Shown: in pieces, positions 53,127-63,934 of the stretch
Position numbering within the stretch: the first letter of the stretch is position 1
Layout of the letters: each line of letters starts with the position of its first letter
From: Thiohalophilus thiocyanatoxydans
GTDB taxonomy: Bacteria > Pseudomonadota > Gammaproteobacteria > UBA6429 > Thiohalophilaceae
Reading direction: 5' to 3'
NCBI RefSeq assembly: GCF_004366735.1
Contig: NZ_SOQX01000009.1
Location: 41,222 to 105,221, forward strand
DNA: 64,000 nucleotides
The notes under the pieces: generated by a model
Database searches by the model: none
Seen by the model: the letters and a program-made list of their open reading frames with translations, nothing else
What the model was told of the DNA's origin: nothing
Made by a program: the position numbers and the translations under genes

Positions 53127-54641
53127 ATGAAACAAACGGTTGTCGCCTGTCTGTTGTTGCTTGTCGTCGGGCCGCTGTCGGCGGACAGCGCGGAGTTTGA
53201 GCTGTCGCAGGTGCGGGAGTTTTTTCCGGTTGCCGATCGGCTTGTCGAGTCGGAAGGGAAGCCGCCGGTTACACAAATCTACCGGGGCGATGTGTTGCTG
53301 GGTTATGCCTTTGTCACCACCGATATCGTTCCCATCCCGGCCTATTCCGGCGAGCCGATTCATACACTGGTTGTAATTGATACTGCGGGCACGATTACGG
53401 GGGTCAGGATACTGGCGCACGAGGAACCGATCCTGGTGGTCGGGATCACGGAGCAGGATCTGCAGCAGTTTATCGATCAATACGTCGGGCAAAGTGTTGA
53501 TGACACCCTGAAGATAGGCGGCCGCTCGCGGCAGGGAACGACGGTGCTCGATGGTATAAGCGGTGCGACCATCACGGTGATGGTGCTTAACGCGAGTATC
53601 ACGCGCTCCCTGGAAGAGGTGAGCAAATCCCTGACTCTGTCGGACGGGGTGAGTCCCTCTGATAAGGCGGGCGCAGTCGGGGCAACGTCAGGGGATTATG
53701 CATCTATCTGGGTGCAGGTCTGGCAGGACCGTATTTTTCAAATCGTTGTACTGGCACTGGGGCTGCTTGTCCTGTTGTTTATCCTGATCATGCAGGACTG
53801 GCTGGCACGGCATCCACGCCTGCTGCAGCGGCTGCGCACCGGCTTTTTGGCTTATACGGTGTTATTCATCGGCTGGTATTCCCTGGCCCAGCTGTCCATT
53901 GTCAATGTGCTGACCTTCGTACGCTCCCTGTTCCGGGAGTTCAGCTGGGAAAGTTTTCTCATCGACCCGGCGATGTTCATTCTCTGGTCGTTTGTGGCTG
54001 TCACTATCGTATTGTGGGGACGCGGGGTCTATTGCGGCTGGTTGTGCCCCTACGGTGCCCTGCAGGAGTTTGTCTTTCGCCTGGGACGCTATTTAAAAGT
54101 CCCCTCGTTCGAGTTTCCGGAAGTGGTGCATGAACGGTTATGGGCGATCAAGTACATTATCCTGATGGGACTGTTCGGATTGTCACTGCATTCGATGAGC
54201 CTGGCGGAAACCTATGCCGAGGTGGAGCCGTTCAAGACCGCCGTTACAATGCGTTTTCAACGGGAATGGGGCTTTGTTCTGTATGCATTATTGATGCTGC
54301 TGGTGAGTCTGTTCAATCGCAAATTCTTTTGCCGCTATGTCTGTCCACTGGGTGCGGCCCTCACTTTTCCTTCCCGATTCCGCATTTTCGACTGGCTGCG
54401 TCGGCGCAAGGAGTGCGGCCATCCCTGCCAGATATGCCGCAACGAGTGCGAAGTGGGCTCCATTCGCGGGACTGGCGAGATCATCGAGACCGAATGTCAC
54501 TACTGTCTCGCCTGCCAAATAACCTACTGGAATACTCAGAAATGCCCGCCGCTGATCGACAAGCGCCGTCGACAGGATCGACACCGCCGCCAGGCGGGAG
54601 GGGTGGTGACCAAGGTGACGCCGTCTGATCCGCCAACCTGA
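53127..54641 (+). CDS. NosR/NirI-like membrane flavo-iron-sulfur protein
   Basis: The 504-aa protein has a signal peptide and a periplasmic FMN-binding domain with DGISGATIT (142-150), where Thr148 is the expected covalent flavin site. About five or six membrane helices follow, with YCGWLCPYGALQE and CRYVCPLGAAL. The cytosolic Fe-S motifs are CGHPCQICRNEC and CHYCLACQ then CPP. NosR and NirI share this layout, but NosR is normally over 700 residues. With nirS next and no nosZ in view, a NirI-like role in supporting nirS is the better guess. ATG 53127 is used; TTG 53115 is possible. Confidence 0.85.
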   Translation: MKQTVVACLLLLVVGPLSADSAEFELSQVREFFPVADRLVESEGKPPVTQIYRGDVLLGYAFVTTDIVPIPAYSGEPIHTLVVIDTAGTITGVRILAHEEPILVVGITEQDLQQFIDQYVGQSVDDTLKIGGRSRQGTTVLDGISGATITVMVLNASITRSLEEVSKSLTLSDGVSPSDKAGAVGATSGDYASIWVQVWQDRIFQIVVLALGLLVLLFILIMQDWLARHPRLLQRLRTGFLAYTVLFIGWYSLAQLSIVNVLTFVRSLFREFSWESFLIDPAMFILWSFVAVTIVLWGRGVYCGWLCPYGALQEFVFRLGRYLKVPSFEFPEVVHERLWAIKYIILMGLFGLSLHSMSLAETYAEVEPFKTAVTMRFQREWGFVLYALLMLLVSLFNRKFFCRYVCPLGAALTFPSRFRIFDWLRRRKECGHPCQICRNECEVGSIRGTGEIIETECHYCLACQITYWNTQKCPPLIDKRRRQDRHRRQAGGVVTKVTPSDPPT

Positions 54642-54837
54642 ACGGCCGTGGTCGTATATTTTCTGTACAGCCGAGGTCAAAAAAGGCTATTTGCTGTAGG
54701 CAGTTTAATCATCCGTTTTGTGGTCTTTGTTCCAGCAGGAAAGCAGAATGGATTAATGAATTTAATCGCAGCTTGAAATGCATGAATAGCCAACTAGCCT
54801 TGAACAGAATAAGCGGACGTAATCGAAATTCCACAGT

Positions 54838-54851
54838 TTGATCGATGTCAA
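54838..54851 (+). promoter_or_regulatory. FNR/DNR-type box upstream of nirS
   Basis: TTGATCGATGTCAA matches the consensus at 9 of 10 positions. CATAAA at 54872-54877 is a fair -10, which puts the box near -41.5 for a start around 54884-54886. The preceding 54642-54837 bases hold no gene. Confidence 0.78.
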
Positions 54852-54887
54852 GGCGCCATTGTGGTGAAAGTCATAAAACAACAGTGA

Positions 54888-56648
<1,761 letters not shown>

Positions 56649-56659
56649 ACGTTGAAAAC

Positions 56660-56689
56660 GGCAGGCAGGGCCAACTGGCTCTGCCTGCC
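56660..56689 (+). terminator. hairpin after nirS
   Basis: GGCAGGCAGGGCC and GGCTCTGCCTGCC pair over 13 bp (one G-T) around AACT, followed by ATCTTTAC. It would end or attenuate transcription after nirS, giving less of the heme d1 synthesis genes than of nirS. Confidence 0.7.
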
Positions 56690-56784
56690 ATCTTTACAGA
56701 AATTGCAGTTCGGGGTTCATCCCCGTCAAACGGCCTGAATCCCGACCTGCAAGGTTTGTAAGAAACACCAAAGGCTGGTGCGTC

Positions 56785-57576
56785 ATGAAAAACAAGTCCT
56801 GTGTGTATCTGGTCGGTACCGGACCCGGCGATCCGGACCTGCTGACGGTCAAGGCGTTGCGCCTGATCAAACAGGCCGATGTGATTGTCTATGACCGGCT
56901 GGTATCCGAACCGATTCTCGAGCAGATTCCCGCCGGCAGCAGCCGTATCTTTGTCGGCAAGGCCACGGATCATCACACCCTGCCGCAGGACGAAATCAAT
57001 GCCCTGCTGGTGAAAATGGCCCACAAGGCCAGAACGATCGTCCGCCTCAAGGGCGGCGATCCGCTGGTCTTCGGTCGCGGCAGCGAGGAAGCGACCTATC
57101 TCGCCAGACACGATATCGATTTTGAAATCGTGCCCGGCGTGACCGCCGCGACCGCGGCTACCACCTATGCGGGTATTCCCATGACCCACCGGGGTCTGGC
57201 AACCGGGGTGCAGATCATTACCGGTCATTCCCGCAACAATCTTGATCTGCAGCACGATTGGGAGAAGCTGGCTAACGGAGATTCCACGCTCGTGGTGTAT
57301 ATGGGGCTGGCCAATGTTCATTATATTACCCGCAAGCTGATCGAGGCCGGCCTGCCCGCGAGTACGCCGGCGGCCGCCATCCAGGACGGGGCCACGCCCC
57401 GGCAGCGCCGCCTGATTACCACGCTCGCTACGCTGGCGGAGGAGACACAACAACAGGCGTTTCAACCGCCGGTGCTGTTTGTGATTGGCAAGGTGGTTGC
57501 GCTGGCCGAACAAATGGACTGGTATCTGCCCCGGCAACAGACACATGTGAAAGAGGATGCACACCATGTTCTCTAG
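56785..57576 (+). CDS. nirE: NirE, uroporphyrinogen-III C-methyltransferase
   Basis: NirE methylates uroporphyrinogen III to precorrin-2, the entry to heme d1. The 263-aa SUMT shows VYLVGTGPGDPDLLTVKALR, VIVYDRLVSEPIL, VRLKGGDPLVFGRGSEEATY and VPGVTAATAATTYAGIPMTH. It lacks the CysG dehydrogenase/chelatase half, so it is a dedicated NirE/CobA form. It lies between nirS and nirC, and its stop overlaps the nirC start region by 11 bases. Siroheme made from its product feeds NirDLGH. Confidence 0.94.
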   Translation: MKNKSCVYLVGTGPGDPDLLTVKALRLIKQADVIVYDRLVSEPILEQIPAGSSRIFVGKATDHHTLPQDEINALLVKMAHKARTIVRLKGGDPLVFGRGSEEATYLARHDIDFEIVPGVTAATAATTYAGIPMTHRGLATGVQIITGHSRNNLDLQHDWEKLANGDSTLVVYMGLANVHYITRKLIEAGLPASTPAAAIQDGATPRQRRLITTLATLAEETQQQAFQPPVLFVIGKVVALAEQMDWYLPRQQTHVKEDAHHVL

Positions 57577-57901
57577 AATCTCGCTCGGCGTGTTGCTGAT
57601 TGCCGGTATGTTCACCATAACCACCACCGGCTGGAGCACCGAGTCGATTTCAGACAAGCGCGCGGACGAACTGCGTCACATGGTGATTCAGGATTGCGGC
57701 TCGTGCCACGGGATGACGCTCAAAGGCGGTCTGGGGCCGGCGCTGACCCCGCAGGCCCTGGGTGACAAACCGAAAGATGCCATGCTCGCGACCGTACTGC
57801 ACGGGCGACCCGGTACACCCATGCCGCCCTGGTCCAACCTGTTGAGCCGGGAAGAAGCCCGCTGGATAGTTGAACTGCTGTATCGGGGAGTTGAGCCATG
57901 A
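57566..57901 (+). CDS. nirC: NirC, small periplasmic cytochrome c
   Basis: The 111-aa product has a signal peptide and a single heme motif CGSCH (44-48), followed by GGLGPALTPQAL and GTPMPPWSNLLSREEARWIV, typical of class I cytochromes c. NirC is proposed to donate or accept electrons during heme d1 maturation or to reduce NirS. I chose the second ATG (57566) because GAGG lies eight bases upstream; the ATG at 57557 abuts it. Its stop overlaps nirF by four bases. No separate nirM is present, so NirC may also serve NirS. Confidence 0.92.
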   Translation: MFSRISLGVLLIAGMFTITTTGWSTESISDKRADELRHMVIQDCGSCHGMTLKGGLGPALTPQALGDKPKDAMLATVLHGRPGTPMPPWSNLLSREEARWIVELLYRGVEP

Positions 57902-59085
57902 GTCGGATGTTACCCCGCTATCGTGTTTATCTGCTGGTGCTGGCAACCCTGTTATTGACGGGGTGTCAGAATCTGGCGCCGCGGGCAACTGGTGATCTCG
58001 GCCTGGTGATCGAGCGAGCCACGGGCAGTGTACAGATCATCGACACCGGCAGCCGGAGCGCGGTGGCCCGGATCGACGGGCTGGGCGATCTCTCTCACGC
58101 TTCCGTGGTCTATTCCCGGGATGAGCGTTATGCCTATGTGTTCGGGCGTGATGGCGGCCTGACCAAAGTGGATATGTTGTTGCAACGGATCGACAAGCGC
58201 ATCATCCAGTCCGGTAACAGCATCGGCGGGGCGATCTCCCAGGATGGTTCACTCATCGCCGTCTCCAATTACGAGCCCGGTGGCGTCAAAGTCTTTGATG
58301 CGCAAACGCTGGATCTGGTGGCCGATATTCCGGCTGTCGGAGAAAACGGCAAACGTTCCAAGGTCGTGGGACTGGTGGACGCCCCGCAAAAACGGTTTGT
58401 CTTCAGTCTTTATGACTCCGATGAAATCTGGGTTGCCGACATGCGCCAATCGGACAAGCCGGAGATCACCCGTTACCGGGACGTGGGTGAACAGCCTTAT
58501 GATGCGCTGATCACGGCCGAGGGGCGATTTTACATCGCGGGCCTGTTTGGCGAGGATGGACTGGCGCTACTCGATTTGTGGCAACCGCAGGCCGGCGTCA
58601 AACGAATTCTGGGCGATTACGGTCGCGGCGAGGAAAAACTGCCCGTCTACAAGATGCCGCATCTGGAAGGTTGGGCCATGGCCGGTAATTATGCCCTGGT
58701 GCCGGCAGTAGGCGGACACGAAGTGCTGGTCATAGAGCGGGAGAACTGGCAACTGGTCAAGCGTATCCCGGTGCATAGCCAGCCGATATTTGTCATGGCC
58801 AGTCCGGACAAGCGCAGTGTCTGGGTCAATTTCGCCCATCCGGACAACGACACGATTCAGGTAATCGATGTTGCGACCCTGGAAGTGGTCGACACGCTCA
58901 AGCCGGGGCCGGCTGTACTGCATATGGAATTCACCCCTCGTGGCGAGGAGGTGTGGGTCTCGGTACGCGACGCGAACCGGATTCGGGTCTATGATGTCTA
59001 TACGCGGCGCGAGATCACCAGCATTGAGATGGAATCACCGAGCGGGATTTTTCTCACCAACAGAGCGCATCGGATAGGTTTATGA
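57898..59085 (+). CDS. nirF: NirF, heme d1 biosynthesis lipoprotein
   Basis: NirF is a periplasmic propeller protein needed for heme d1 synthesis and related to the d1 domain of NirS. The 395-aa product has a lipobox LLLTGC (Cys23), so it is membrane-tethered. Repeats of the beta-propeller type follow, such as VVYSRDERYAYVFGRDGGLT, ISQDGSLIAVSNYEPGGVKV and HMEFTPRGEEVWVSVRDANR. It overlaps nirC by four bases (ATGA) and nirD by four, so the genes are tightly coupled. Confidence 0.95.
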   Translation: MSRMLPRYRVYLLVLATLLLTGCQNLAPRATGDLGLVIERATGSVQIIDTGSRSAVARIDGLGDLSHASVVYSRDERYAYVFGRDGGLTKVDMLLQRIDKRIIQSGNSIGGAISQDGSLIAVSNYEPGGVKVFDAQTLDLVADIPAVGENGKRSKVVGLVDAPQKRFVFSLYDSDEIWVADMRQSDKPEITRYRDVGEQPYDALITAEGRFYIAGLFGEDGLALLDLWQPQAGVKRILGDYGRGEEKLPVYKMPHLEGWAMAGNYALVPAVGGHEVLVIERENWQLVKRIPVHSQPIFVMASPDKRSVWVNFAHPDNDTIQVIDVATLEVVDTLKPGPAVLHMEFTPRGEEVWVSVRDANRIRVYDVYTRREITSIEMESPSGIFLTNRAHRIGL

Positions 59086-59549
59086 CAGACACTCGTCATC
59101 TGACCGAACTGGAACGCCACTTGCTGAACGATTATCAGCACGACCTGCCGTTGTCACCGACACCCTATGCCGATATGGCCGAACAGCTCGGGGTCAGCGA
59201 GAAGCAGGTACTGGAGAGCCTGGATACGTTGCATCGCGACGGGCTGATCAGCCGGGTTGGTGCCGTATTTCGGCCCAATCGGGTCGGCGCCAGCACCCTG
59301 GCCGCGATGTCGGTCGATGAGAGTGAGCTGGAGTCGATTGCTGAAATTATCAGCAGCTATCCGCATGTGAATCATAACTACGAACGTGAACACGAGTTCA
59401 ATCTGTGGTTTGTCGCCACCGCCAGTAGTGAAGCCGAGTTGTGTTCAGTCCTCGGGGAGATGGAAGAGAGAACCAGCCATTCCATCCTTGCACTTCCGCT
59501 CCTCGAGGACTACCACATTGATCTGGGGTTTGATCTTCAATGGACATGA
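59082..59549 (+). CDS. nirD: NirD, siroheme decarboxylase subunit (AsnC-like)
   Basis: NirD, NirL, NirG and NirH together remove the acetate carboxyls of siroheme to give 12,18-didecarboxysiroheme. The 155-aa protein has an N-terminal AsnC-type helix-turn-helix (MAEQLGVSEKQVLESLDTLH) and a C-terminal Lrp/AsnC ligand-binding fold with HVNHNYEREHEFNLWFVATA. The shared NYEREHxFNxWF block, also in NirG, holds histidines that fit the active site. Its end overlaps nirL by ten bases. Confidence 0.93.
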   Translation: MTDTRHLTELERHLLNDYQHDLPLSPTPYADMAEQLGVSEKQVLESLDTLHRDGLISRVGAVFRPNRVGASTLAAMSVDESELESIAEIISSYPHVNHNYEREHEFNLWFVATASSEAELCSVLGEMEERTSHSILALPLLEDYHIDLGFDLQWT

Positions 59550-60118
59550 AAACCTTCAGCAAACAGCTGCAAAGCATCAACCAGCATCTGGCCCAGCTCG
59601 ATGCGATTGACGATGCCCTGATCCGGGCTATTGAGAACGGACTGCCGCTGTGTTCCCGTCCTTACGCGGAAATTGCCCGCCAGCTGGGGATCGATGAGCA
59701 GCAAGTACTGGCCCGCCTGGCCGGGTTGCAGCAACAGGGTGTGATCAAGCGCATGGGCGTTATCGTACGTCATCGGGAGCTGGGATACCGGGCCAATGCC
59801 ATGCTGGTCTGGGATGTGCCCGACGAGCGGGTTTCGGAGCTGGGGCGCTGTCTGAGCCAGTACGATTTCATTACGCTTTGTTATCGCCGGCCGCGGGTCC
59901 TGCCCGACTGGCCCTATAATCTGTTTTGCATGATCCATGGCAAGTCCCGGGAGGATGTTCTGCAACGTATCGACTGGCTGATCGAGCAGTGTCATCTGGA
60001 ATCATTGCCGCATCATGTCCTGTTCAGTCGCCGCCGTTTTAAACAGCGCGGCGCGGTGTACCGAGCGGACAATATGCGTCATACGCAGAAAAGACAGGAA
60101 AAACACTGTGCAACTTGA
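59540..60118 (+). CDS. nirL: NirL, siroheme decarboxylase subunit
   Basis: The 192-aa AsnC-like protein has a winged helix (IARQLGIDEQQVLARLAGLQ) and the second-type signature CYRRPRVLPDWPYNLFCMIH, shared with NirH and distinct from the NirD/NirG type. It is therefore the partner paralogue of NirD. The C-terminus carries an unusually long basic tail after LFSRRRFKQRG. The start ATG overlaps nirD by ten bases and its stop overlaps nirG by eleven. Despite the regulator-like fold, no DNA-binding role is expected. Confidence 0.92.
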   Translation: MDMKTFSKQLQSINQHLAQLDAIDDALIRAIENGLPLCSRPYAEIARQLGIDEQQVLARLAGLQQQGVIKRMGVIVRHRELGYRANAMLVWDVPDERVSELGRCLSQYDFITLCYRRPRVLPDWPYNLFCMIHGKSREDVLQRIDWLIEQCHLESLPHHVLFSRRRFKQRGAVYRADNMRHTQKRQEKHCAT

Positions 60119-60557
60119 TCAGATTGACAGGCAGATTATCAATTCCCTGCAGGAAGGTTTTCCCGTTACGGAACAGCCCTATGCCGAGGTGGCGGAGCGG
60201 TTGTCACTGAGTGAGAGCGAACTGATCGCGCGCCTTGAACGGCTCCTGGCCGACAGGGTTCTGACCCGCTTCGGACCGATGTTTCAGGCGGAAAAACTGG
60301 GCGGCGCATTTACCCTGGTAGCGATGAGCGTCCGGGATGATGACTTTGAGCGGGTTGCGGATATTGTCAACAGTTTTCCGGAAGTTGCGCATAATTACGA
60401 GCGTGAACACCATTTTAATATGTGGTTTGTGGTGGCAACGGATAATCCGAAACGTATTAATGACGTGTTAACCGAAATTGAGCTGGATAGCGGGTATAGT
60501 TGCTACAATATGCCCAAGCAGGACGAATATTTTGTCAAACTGAAACTCGTGGTTTGA
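60108..60557 (+). CDS. nirG: NirG, siroheme decarboxylase subunit
   Basis: The 149-aa protein is the NirD-type paralogue, with a winged helix (VAERLSLSESELIARLERLL) and EVAHNYEREHHFNMWFVVAT. I start it at GTG 60108, giving VQLDQIDRQIINSLQEG; AGGA lies eight bases upstream. The longer frame from 60015 runs inside nirL and has no family likeness. It overlaps the nirL stop by 11 bases. nirH follows after seven bases. Confidence 0.92.
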   Translation: MQLDQIDRQIINSLQEGFPVTEQPYAEVAERLSLSESELIARLERLLADRVLTRFGPMFQAEKLGGAFTLVAMSVRDDDFERVADIVNSFPEVAHNYEREHHFNMWFVVATDNPKRINDVLTEIELDSGYSCYNMPKQDEYFVKLKLVV

Positions 60558-60564
60558 ACCGGAA

Positions 60565-61080
60565 ATGAAATTAATGCAGGCAATCAAGCACGAAGACACG
60601 GCAATGCTCGATGAAACCGATCGCCGGCTCATTCTGGCTACCCAGGAGGGGCTGCCGCTGGACCCCAGGCCTTACGCAGTCATTGCGCGGAACATCGGAA
60701 TCAGTGCCGGGGAAGTCATGCAGCGTCTGCAACGTATGCTCAATAGCGGAGTCATCCGGCGTATTGCCGCCGTTCCGAACCATTACCAGCTGGGTTATAC
60801 CGCCAATGCCATGAGTGTCTGGAATGTACCCGATGAGTCTATAGAGAAACTGGGAAAACGGATCGGCGCGCTGGAGTTTGTCAGCCATTGCTATCGGCGG
60901 CCGCGCCATCTGCCGAACTGGCCCTATAACCTGTTTGCCATGGTGCATGCCACCAGTCGTGACGAGGCATTGGAAAAGGTGGCGGAAATAGCCCGTCTGT
61001 TGGGCGACAATGATCAAGGCCACGACATATTATTCAGTCGTCGCATTCTGAAAAAAACCGGGATGCGGCTGACACCCTAG
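60565..61080 (+). CDS. nirH: NirH, siroheme decarboxylase subunit
   Basis: The 171-aa protein is the NirL-type paralogue, with a winged helix (IARNIGISAGEVMQRLQRML) and CYRRPRHLPNWPYNLFAMVH. The first ATG abuts the Shine-Dalgarno GGAA, so ATG 60574 or even 60604 may be the true start; the core begins at MLDETDRRL. It completes the NirD-L-G-H set in the Pseudomonas order. nirJ begins nine bases later. Confidence 0.92.
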   Translation: MKLMQAIKHEDTAMLDETDRRLILATQEGLPLDPRPYAVIARNIGISAGEVMQRLQRMLNSGVIRRIAAVPNHYQLGYTANAMSVWNVPDESIEKLGKRIGALEFVSHCYRRPRHLPNWPYNLFAMVHATSRDEALEKVAEIARLLGDNDQGHDILFSRRILKKTGMRLTP

Positions 61081-61089
61081 GAGGACATT

Positions 61090-62313
61090 ATGTTCAGAAT
61101 AACCCAATACATGAAGGAGCTGGACAAGCTCGTCAAGGGTGCCGATGCTATATTGCCTCCCCGGCGTCAGCCGCCGGGGCCCGTGGTGATCTGGAATCTG
61201 ATTCGGCGTTGCAACCTGACCTGTAAACATTGCTACTCCATTTCGGCAGACAAGGACTTCCCCGGCGAACTGGATACGCAACAGGTCTACAACGTGCTGG
61301 ACGATCTGAAACAATATGGCGTTCCGGTTCTGATTCTATCCGGCGGCGAGCCGCTGATGCGCAAGGATATTTTTGATATCTCGCACCGCGCCAGGGCCAT
61401 GGGATTCTACGTGGGGCTGTCCACCAACGGCACCATGATTAGCGAAGAGAATATCGAACAGATCGCGGACGTGGGTTATGACTATGTCGGTATCAGTGTC
61501 GACGGTGTCAAAGAGACACATGATTATTTCCGGCGCAAACAGGGCGCCTTTGACGAGGCGATGAACGGTATTCGCCTGTGCCGTGATCATGGCATCAAGG
61601 TCGGACTGCGGTTTACGCTGACCATGGATAACGCTACCGAGCTTCCCCGGCTCCTGGAGCTGATGGAACAGGAAAATATCGACAAGTTCTATCTGTCACA
61701 TCTCAACTATGCCGGCCGCGGTAACAAGAACCGCAAGGATGATGTGGTACATCAGTTGACCCGGGATGCGATGGATCTGTTATTCGAAACCTGCTGGGAA
61801 AATATTCAGAACGGCGTCGAACGTGAATTCGTCACCGGCAACAACGACGCCGACGGTGTCTATTTGTTGTTCTGGATTGCGCGTAATTTCCCGCAGCATC
61901 TGGAATACATGCAGGCCCGTCTGGAACAGTGGGGTGGCAATGCCACGGGCGTCAATATTGCCAACATCGACAACCTGGGCAATGTCCATCCCGACACCTT
62001 CTGGTGGGATTACACCCTGGGCAATGTCAAACAGCGCCCCTTCTCTGAAATATGGGACGACACCAGCGATCCGTTGATGGCCGGTCTCAAGGCCGAACAG
62101 CGTCCCCTCAAGGGCCGTTGCGCCCAGTGCAAGCACCTGGCCGTGTGTGGCGGCAATACCCGGGTACGCGCCTGGCAATTGAGCGGCGATCCCTGGCAGG
62201 AAGATCCGGCCTGCTATCTGAGCGATGAAGAGATTGGCTACACCGGGTTACACGAACGACTGCAGCTCTATCCTTATTCAAGGAGCGGCAATCTTGCCAA
62301 ACAGAAGCTATAG
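61090..62313 (+). CDS. nirJ: NirJ, radical-SAM heme d1 synthase component
   Basis: NirJ removes the propionate side chains of didecarboxysiroheme by radical chemistry on the way to heme d1. The 407-aa protein has the radical-SAM motif CNLTCKHC (Cys41, Cys45, Cys48), LSGGEPLMRKDIFDI and GISVDGVKETHDYF. The C-terminal SPASM-like cysteine cluster begins GRCAQCKHLAVCGGNTRVRA. AGGAGG precedes the ATG. Its 3' end overlaps the predicted nirN start by 20 bases. Confidence 0.96.
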   Translation: MFRITQYMKELDKLVKGADAILPPRRQPPGPVVIWNLIRRCNLTCKHCYSISADKDFPGELDTQQVYNVLDDLKQYGVPVLILSGGEPLMRKDIFDISHRARAMGFYVGLSTNGTMISEENIEQIADVGYDYVGISVDGVKETHDYFRRKQGAFDEAMNGIRLCRDHGIKVGLRFTLTMDNATELPRLLELMEQENIDKFYLSHLNYAGRGNKNRKDDVVHQLTRDAMDLLFETCWENIQNGVEREFVTGNNDADGVYLLFWIARNFPQHLEYMQARLEQWGGNATGVNIANIDNLGNVHPDTFWWDYTLGNVKQRPFSEIWDDTSDPLMAGLKAEQRPLKGRCAQCKHLAVCGGNTRVRAWQLSGDPWQEDPACYLSDEEIGYTGLHERLQLYPYSRSGNLAKQKL

Positions 62314-63883
62314 GTCTTCCAACACCATAATGCTGCCTGCTGTCTGTCGTTTTCTGTTTGTCACAACCCTGGGTCTCATCACGGGCCTGTCGTCAGCCGC
62401 ACCGGTCGACAAGGTGTATCAGCAACATTGCGCCAGCTGTCATGCGCCCACGCGCCTGGGTGGAATGGGACCGGCCCTGTTGCCCGGTAATCTCAAGCGT
62501 CTCAAAACCGGCGAGGCGGCCGAGGTGATCCGTGACGGGCGAGCCGCCAGCCAGATGCCGGCATTTGGCGACCAGCTCAGCGAAAAGCAGATTGAGGGAC
62601 TGGTCGACTATATTTACACGCCGCTGCCCAGCCCGCCGCAATGGGGTCAGGAAGAGATCGAACAGTCGCACCAGATTCACCATCAGCAGGCGAAACTGGG
62701 TAACAAGCCGGTATTCGATGCGGACCCGCTGAATCTGTTCATCGTGGTGGAGCTGGGCGATCATCACGCGACCGTACTGAATGGTGATACGTTTGAGCCA
62801 ATCCACCGCTTCGAAACCCGCTTTGCCCTGCATGGCGGTCCCAAGTATTCACCCAGCGGTCGCTTTGTCTATTTTGCCTCCCGGGACGGCTGGATCAGCA
62901 AGTTCGATATGTACAATCTCAAAACCGTGGCCGAGATCCGCGCCGGCATCAATACGCGCAATCTTGCGGTATCGGCAGACGGCCGTTATGTCATGGTCGG
63001 CAACTATCTGCCGCATACCCTGGTGCTGCTGGATGCGAAGGATCTGACGCCGATCCGGATTTTCGACGTGGAGGATAAGCAGGGCCGCTCTTCCCGGGTC
63101 AGCGCCGTGTATACGGCCCCGCCACGGGGCAGTTTCATCGCGGCTTTGAAAGACGTCAAGGAAGTCTGGGAGATCAGCTACCTGGATGAACCGGAACCGG
63201 TCGCCACCGGGTATATGCATGACTATCGTTACGAAGAAGGTTATATGGACCGCGGTCCGTTCCCGCTGCGGCGCATCGTGCTGGACGACTATCTGGATGA
63301 CTTCTTTTTCGACCAGGATTACAAACACCTGATCGGCGCGGCACGCAATGCCAACAACGGACAGGTGGTGAATCTGATCGTGGGGCGCAAGATTGCCGAT
63401 ATTGATCTGCAGGGACTGCCGCACCTGGGCTCGGGTATCAGCTGGGAATATGAAGGCCGAACCGTCCTGGCCACACCCAACCTGAAAAAAGGGGAAGTCA
63501 GTATTATTGATATGCAGAACTGGGAGACCATCAAGCGGATCAAGACCCATGGTCCGGGGTTTTTCATGCGCAGTCATAAAAACAGCCCCTACGCCTGGGT
63601 CGATGTCTTCTTCGGTCCGAACAAGGATGAAGTGCATATCATCGACAAGGCAACGCTGGAGATCGTCAGAACCCTGAAGCCCGAACCGGGCAAGACCGCC
63701 GCCCATGTCGAATTCGACCGCGACGGCCGTCACGCGCTGCTGAGTATCTGGGACGAGGAAGGCTATGTCATCGTGTACGATGCGAAAACACTCGAAGAGG
63801 TCAAGCGCCTGCCCATGAACAAGCCGTCGGGCAAATATAACGTCTACAACAAAACCCGCTATACCGAAGGCACCAGTCACTAA
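62294..63883 (+). CDS. nirN: NirN, dihydro-heme d1 dehydrogenase (cd1-like)
   Basis: NirN catalyses the last step, forming the acrylate double bond of heme d1, and is a NirS paralogue. The 529-aa product has a signal-like N-terminus, heme c motif CASCH (46-50), and a d1-type propeller with HGGPKYSPSGRFVYFASRDG, INTRNLAVSADGRYVMVGNY and ETIKRIKTHGPGFFMRSHKN. It ends KPSGKYNVYNKTRY as NirS does. I start it at TTG 62294, because AGGAG stands eight bases upstream; ATG 62330 is the alternative. It closes the operon. Confidence 0.93.
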   Translation: MPNRSYRSSNTIMLPAVCRFLFVTTLGLITGLSSAAPVDKVYQQHCASCHAPTRLGGMGPALLPGNLKRLKTGEAAEVIRDGRAASQMPAFGDQLSEKQIEGLVDYIYTPLPSPPQWGQEEIEQSHQIHHQQAKLGNKPVFDADPLNLFIVVELGDHHATVLNGDTFEPIHRFETRFALHGGPKYSPSGRFVYFASRDGWISKFDMYNLKTVAEIRAGINTRNLAVSADGRYVMVGNYLPHTLVLLDAKDLTPIRIFDVEDKQGRSSRVSAVYTAPPRGSFIAALKDVKEVWEISYLDEPEPVATGYMHDYRYEEGYMDRGPFPLRRIVLDDYLDDFFFDQDYKHLIGAARNANNGQVVNLIVGRKIADIDLQGLPHLGSGISWEYEGRTVLATPNLKKGEVSIIDMQNWETIKRIKTHGPGFFMRSHKNSPYAWVDVFFGPNKDEVHIIDKATLEIVRTLKPEPGKTAAHVEFDRDGRHALLSIWDEEGYVIVYDAKTLEEVKRLPMNKPSGKYNVYNKTRYTEGTSH

Positions 63884-63934
63884 CGAACAGTGACTAGATG
63901 CTAGGGGCTAAATAAGCGTTCCGAATACCAGGTC

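Noticed and set aside
60015..60107. Upstream ATG-like start for nirG at 60015
   Set aside because: The added 31 residues lie within nirL in another frame and lack family similarity; the GTG at 60108 has a well-placed AGGA.
59082..61080. Four Lrp/AsnC transcription regulators
   Set aside because: Their order within a heme d1 operon and the NYEREHxFNxWF / CYRRPRxLPxWPYNLF signatures identify them as siroheme decarboxylase subunits.
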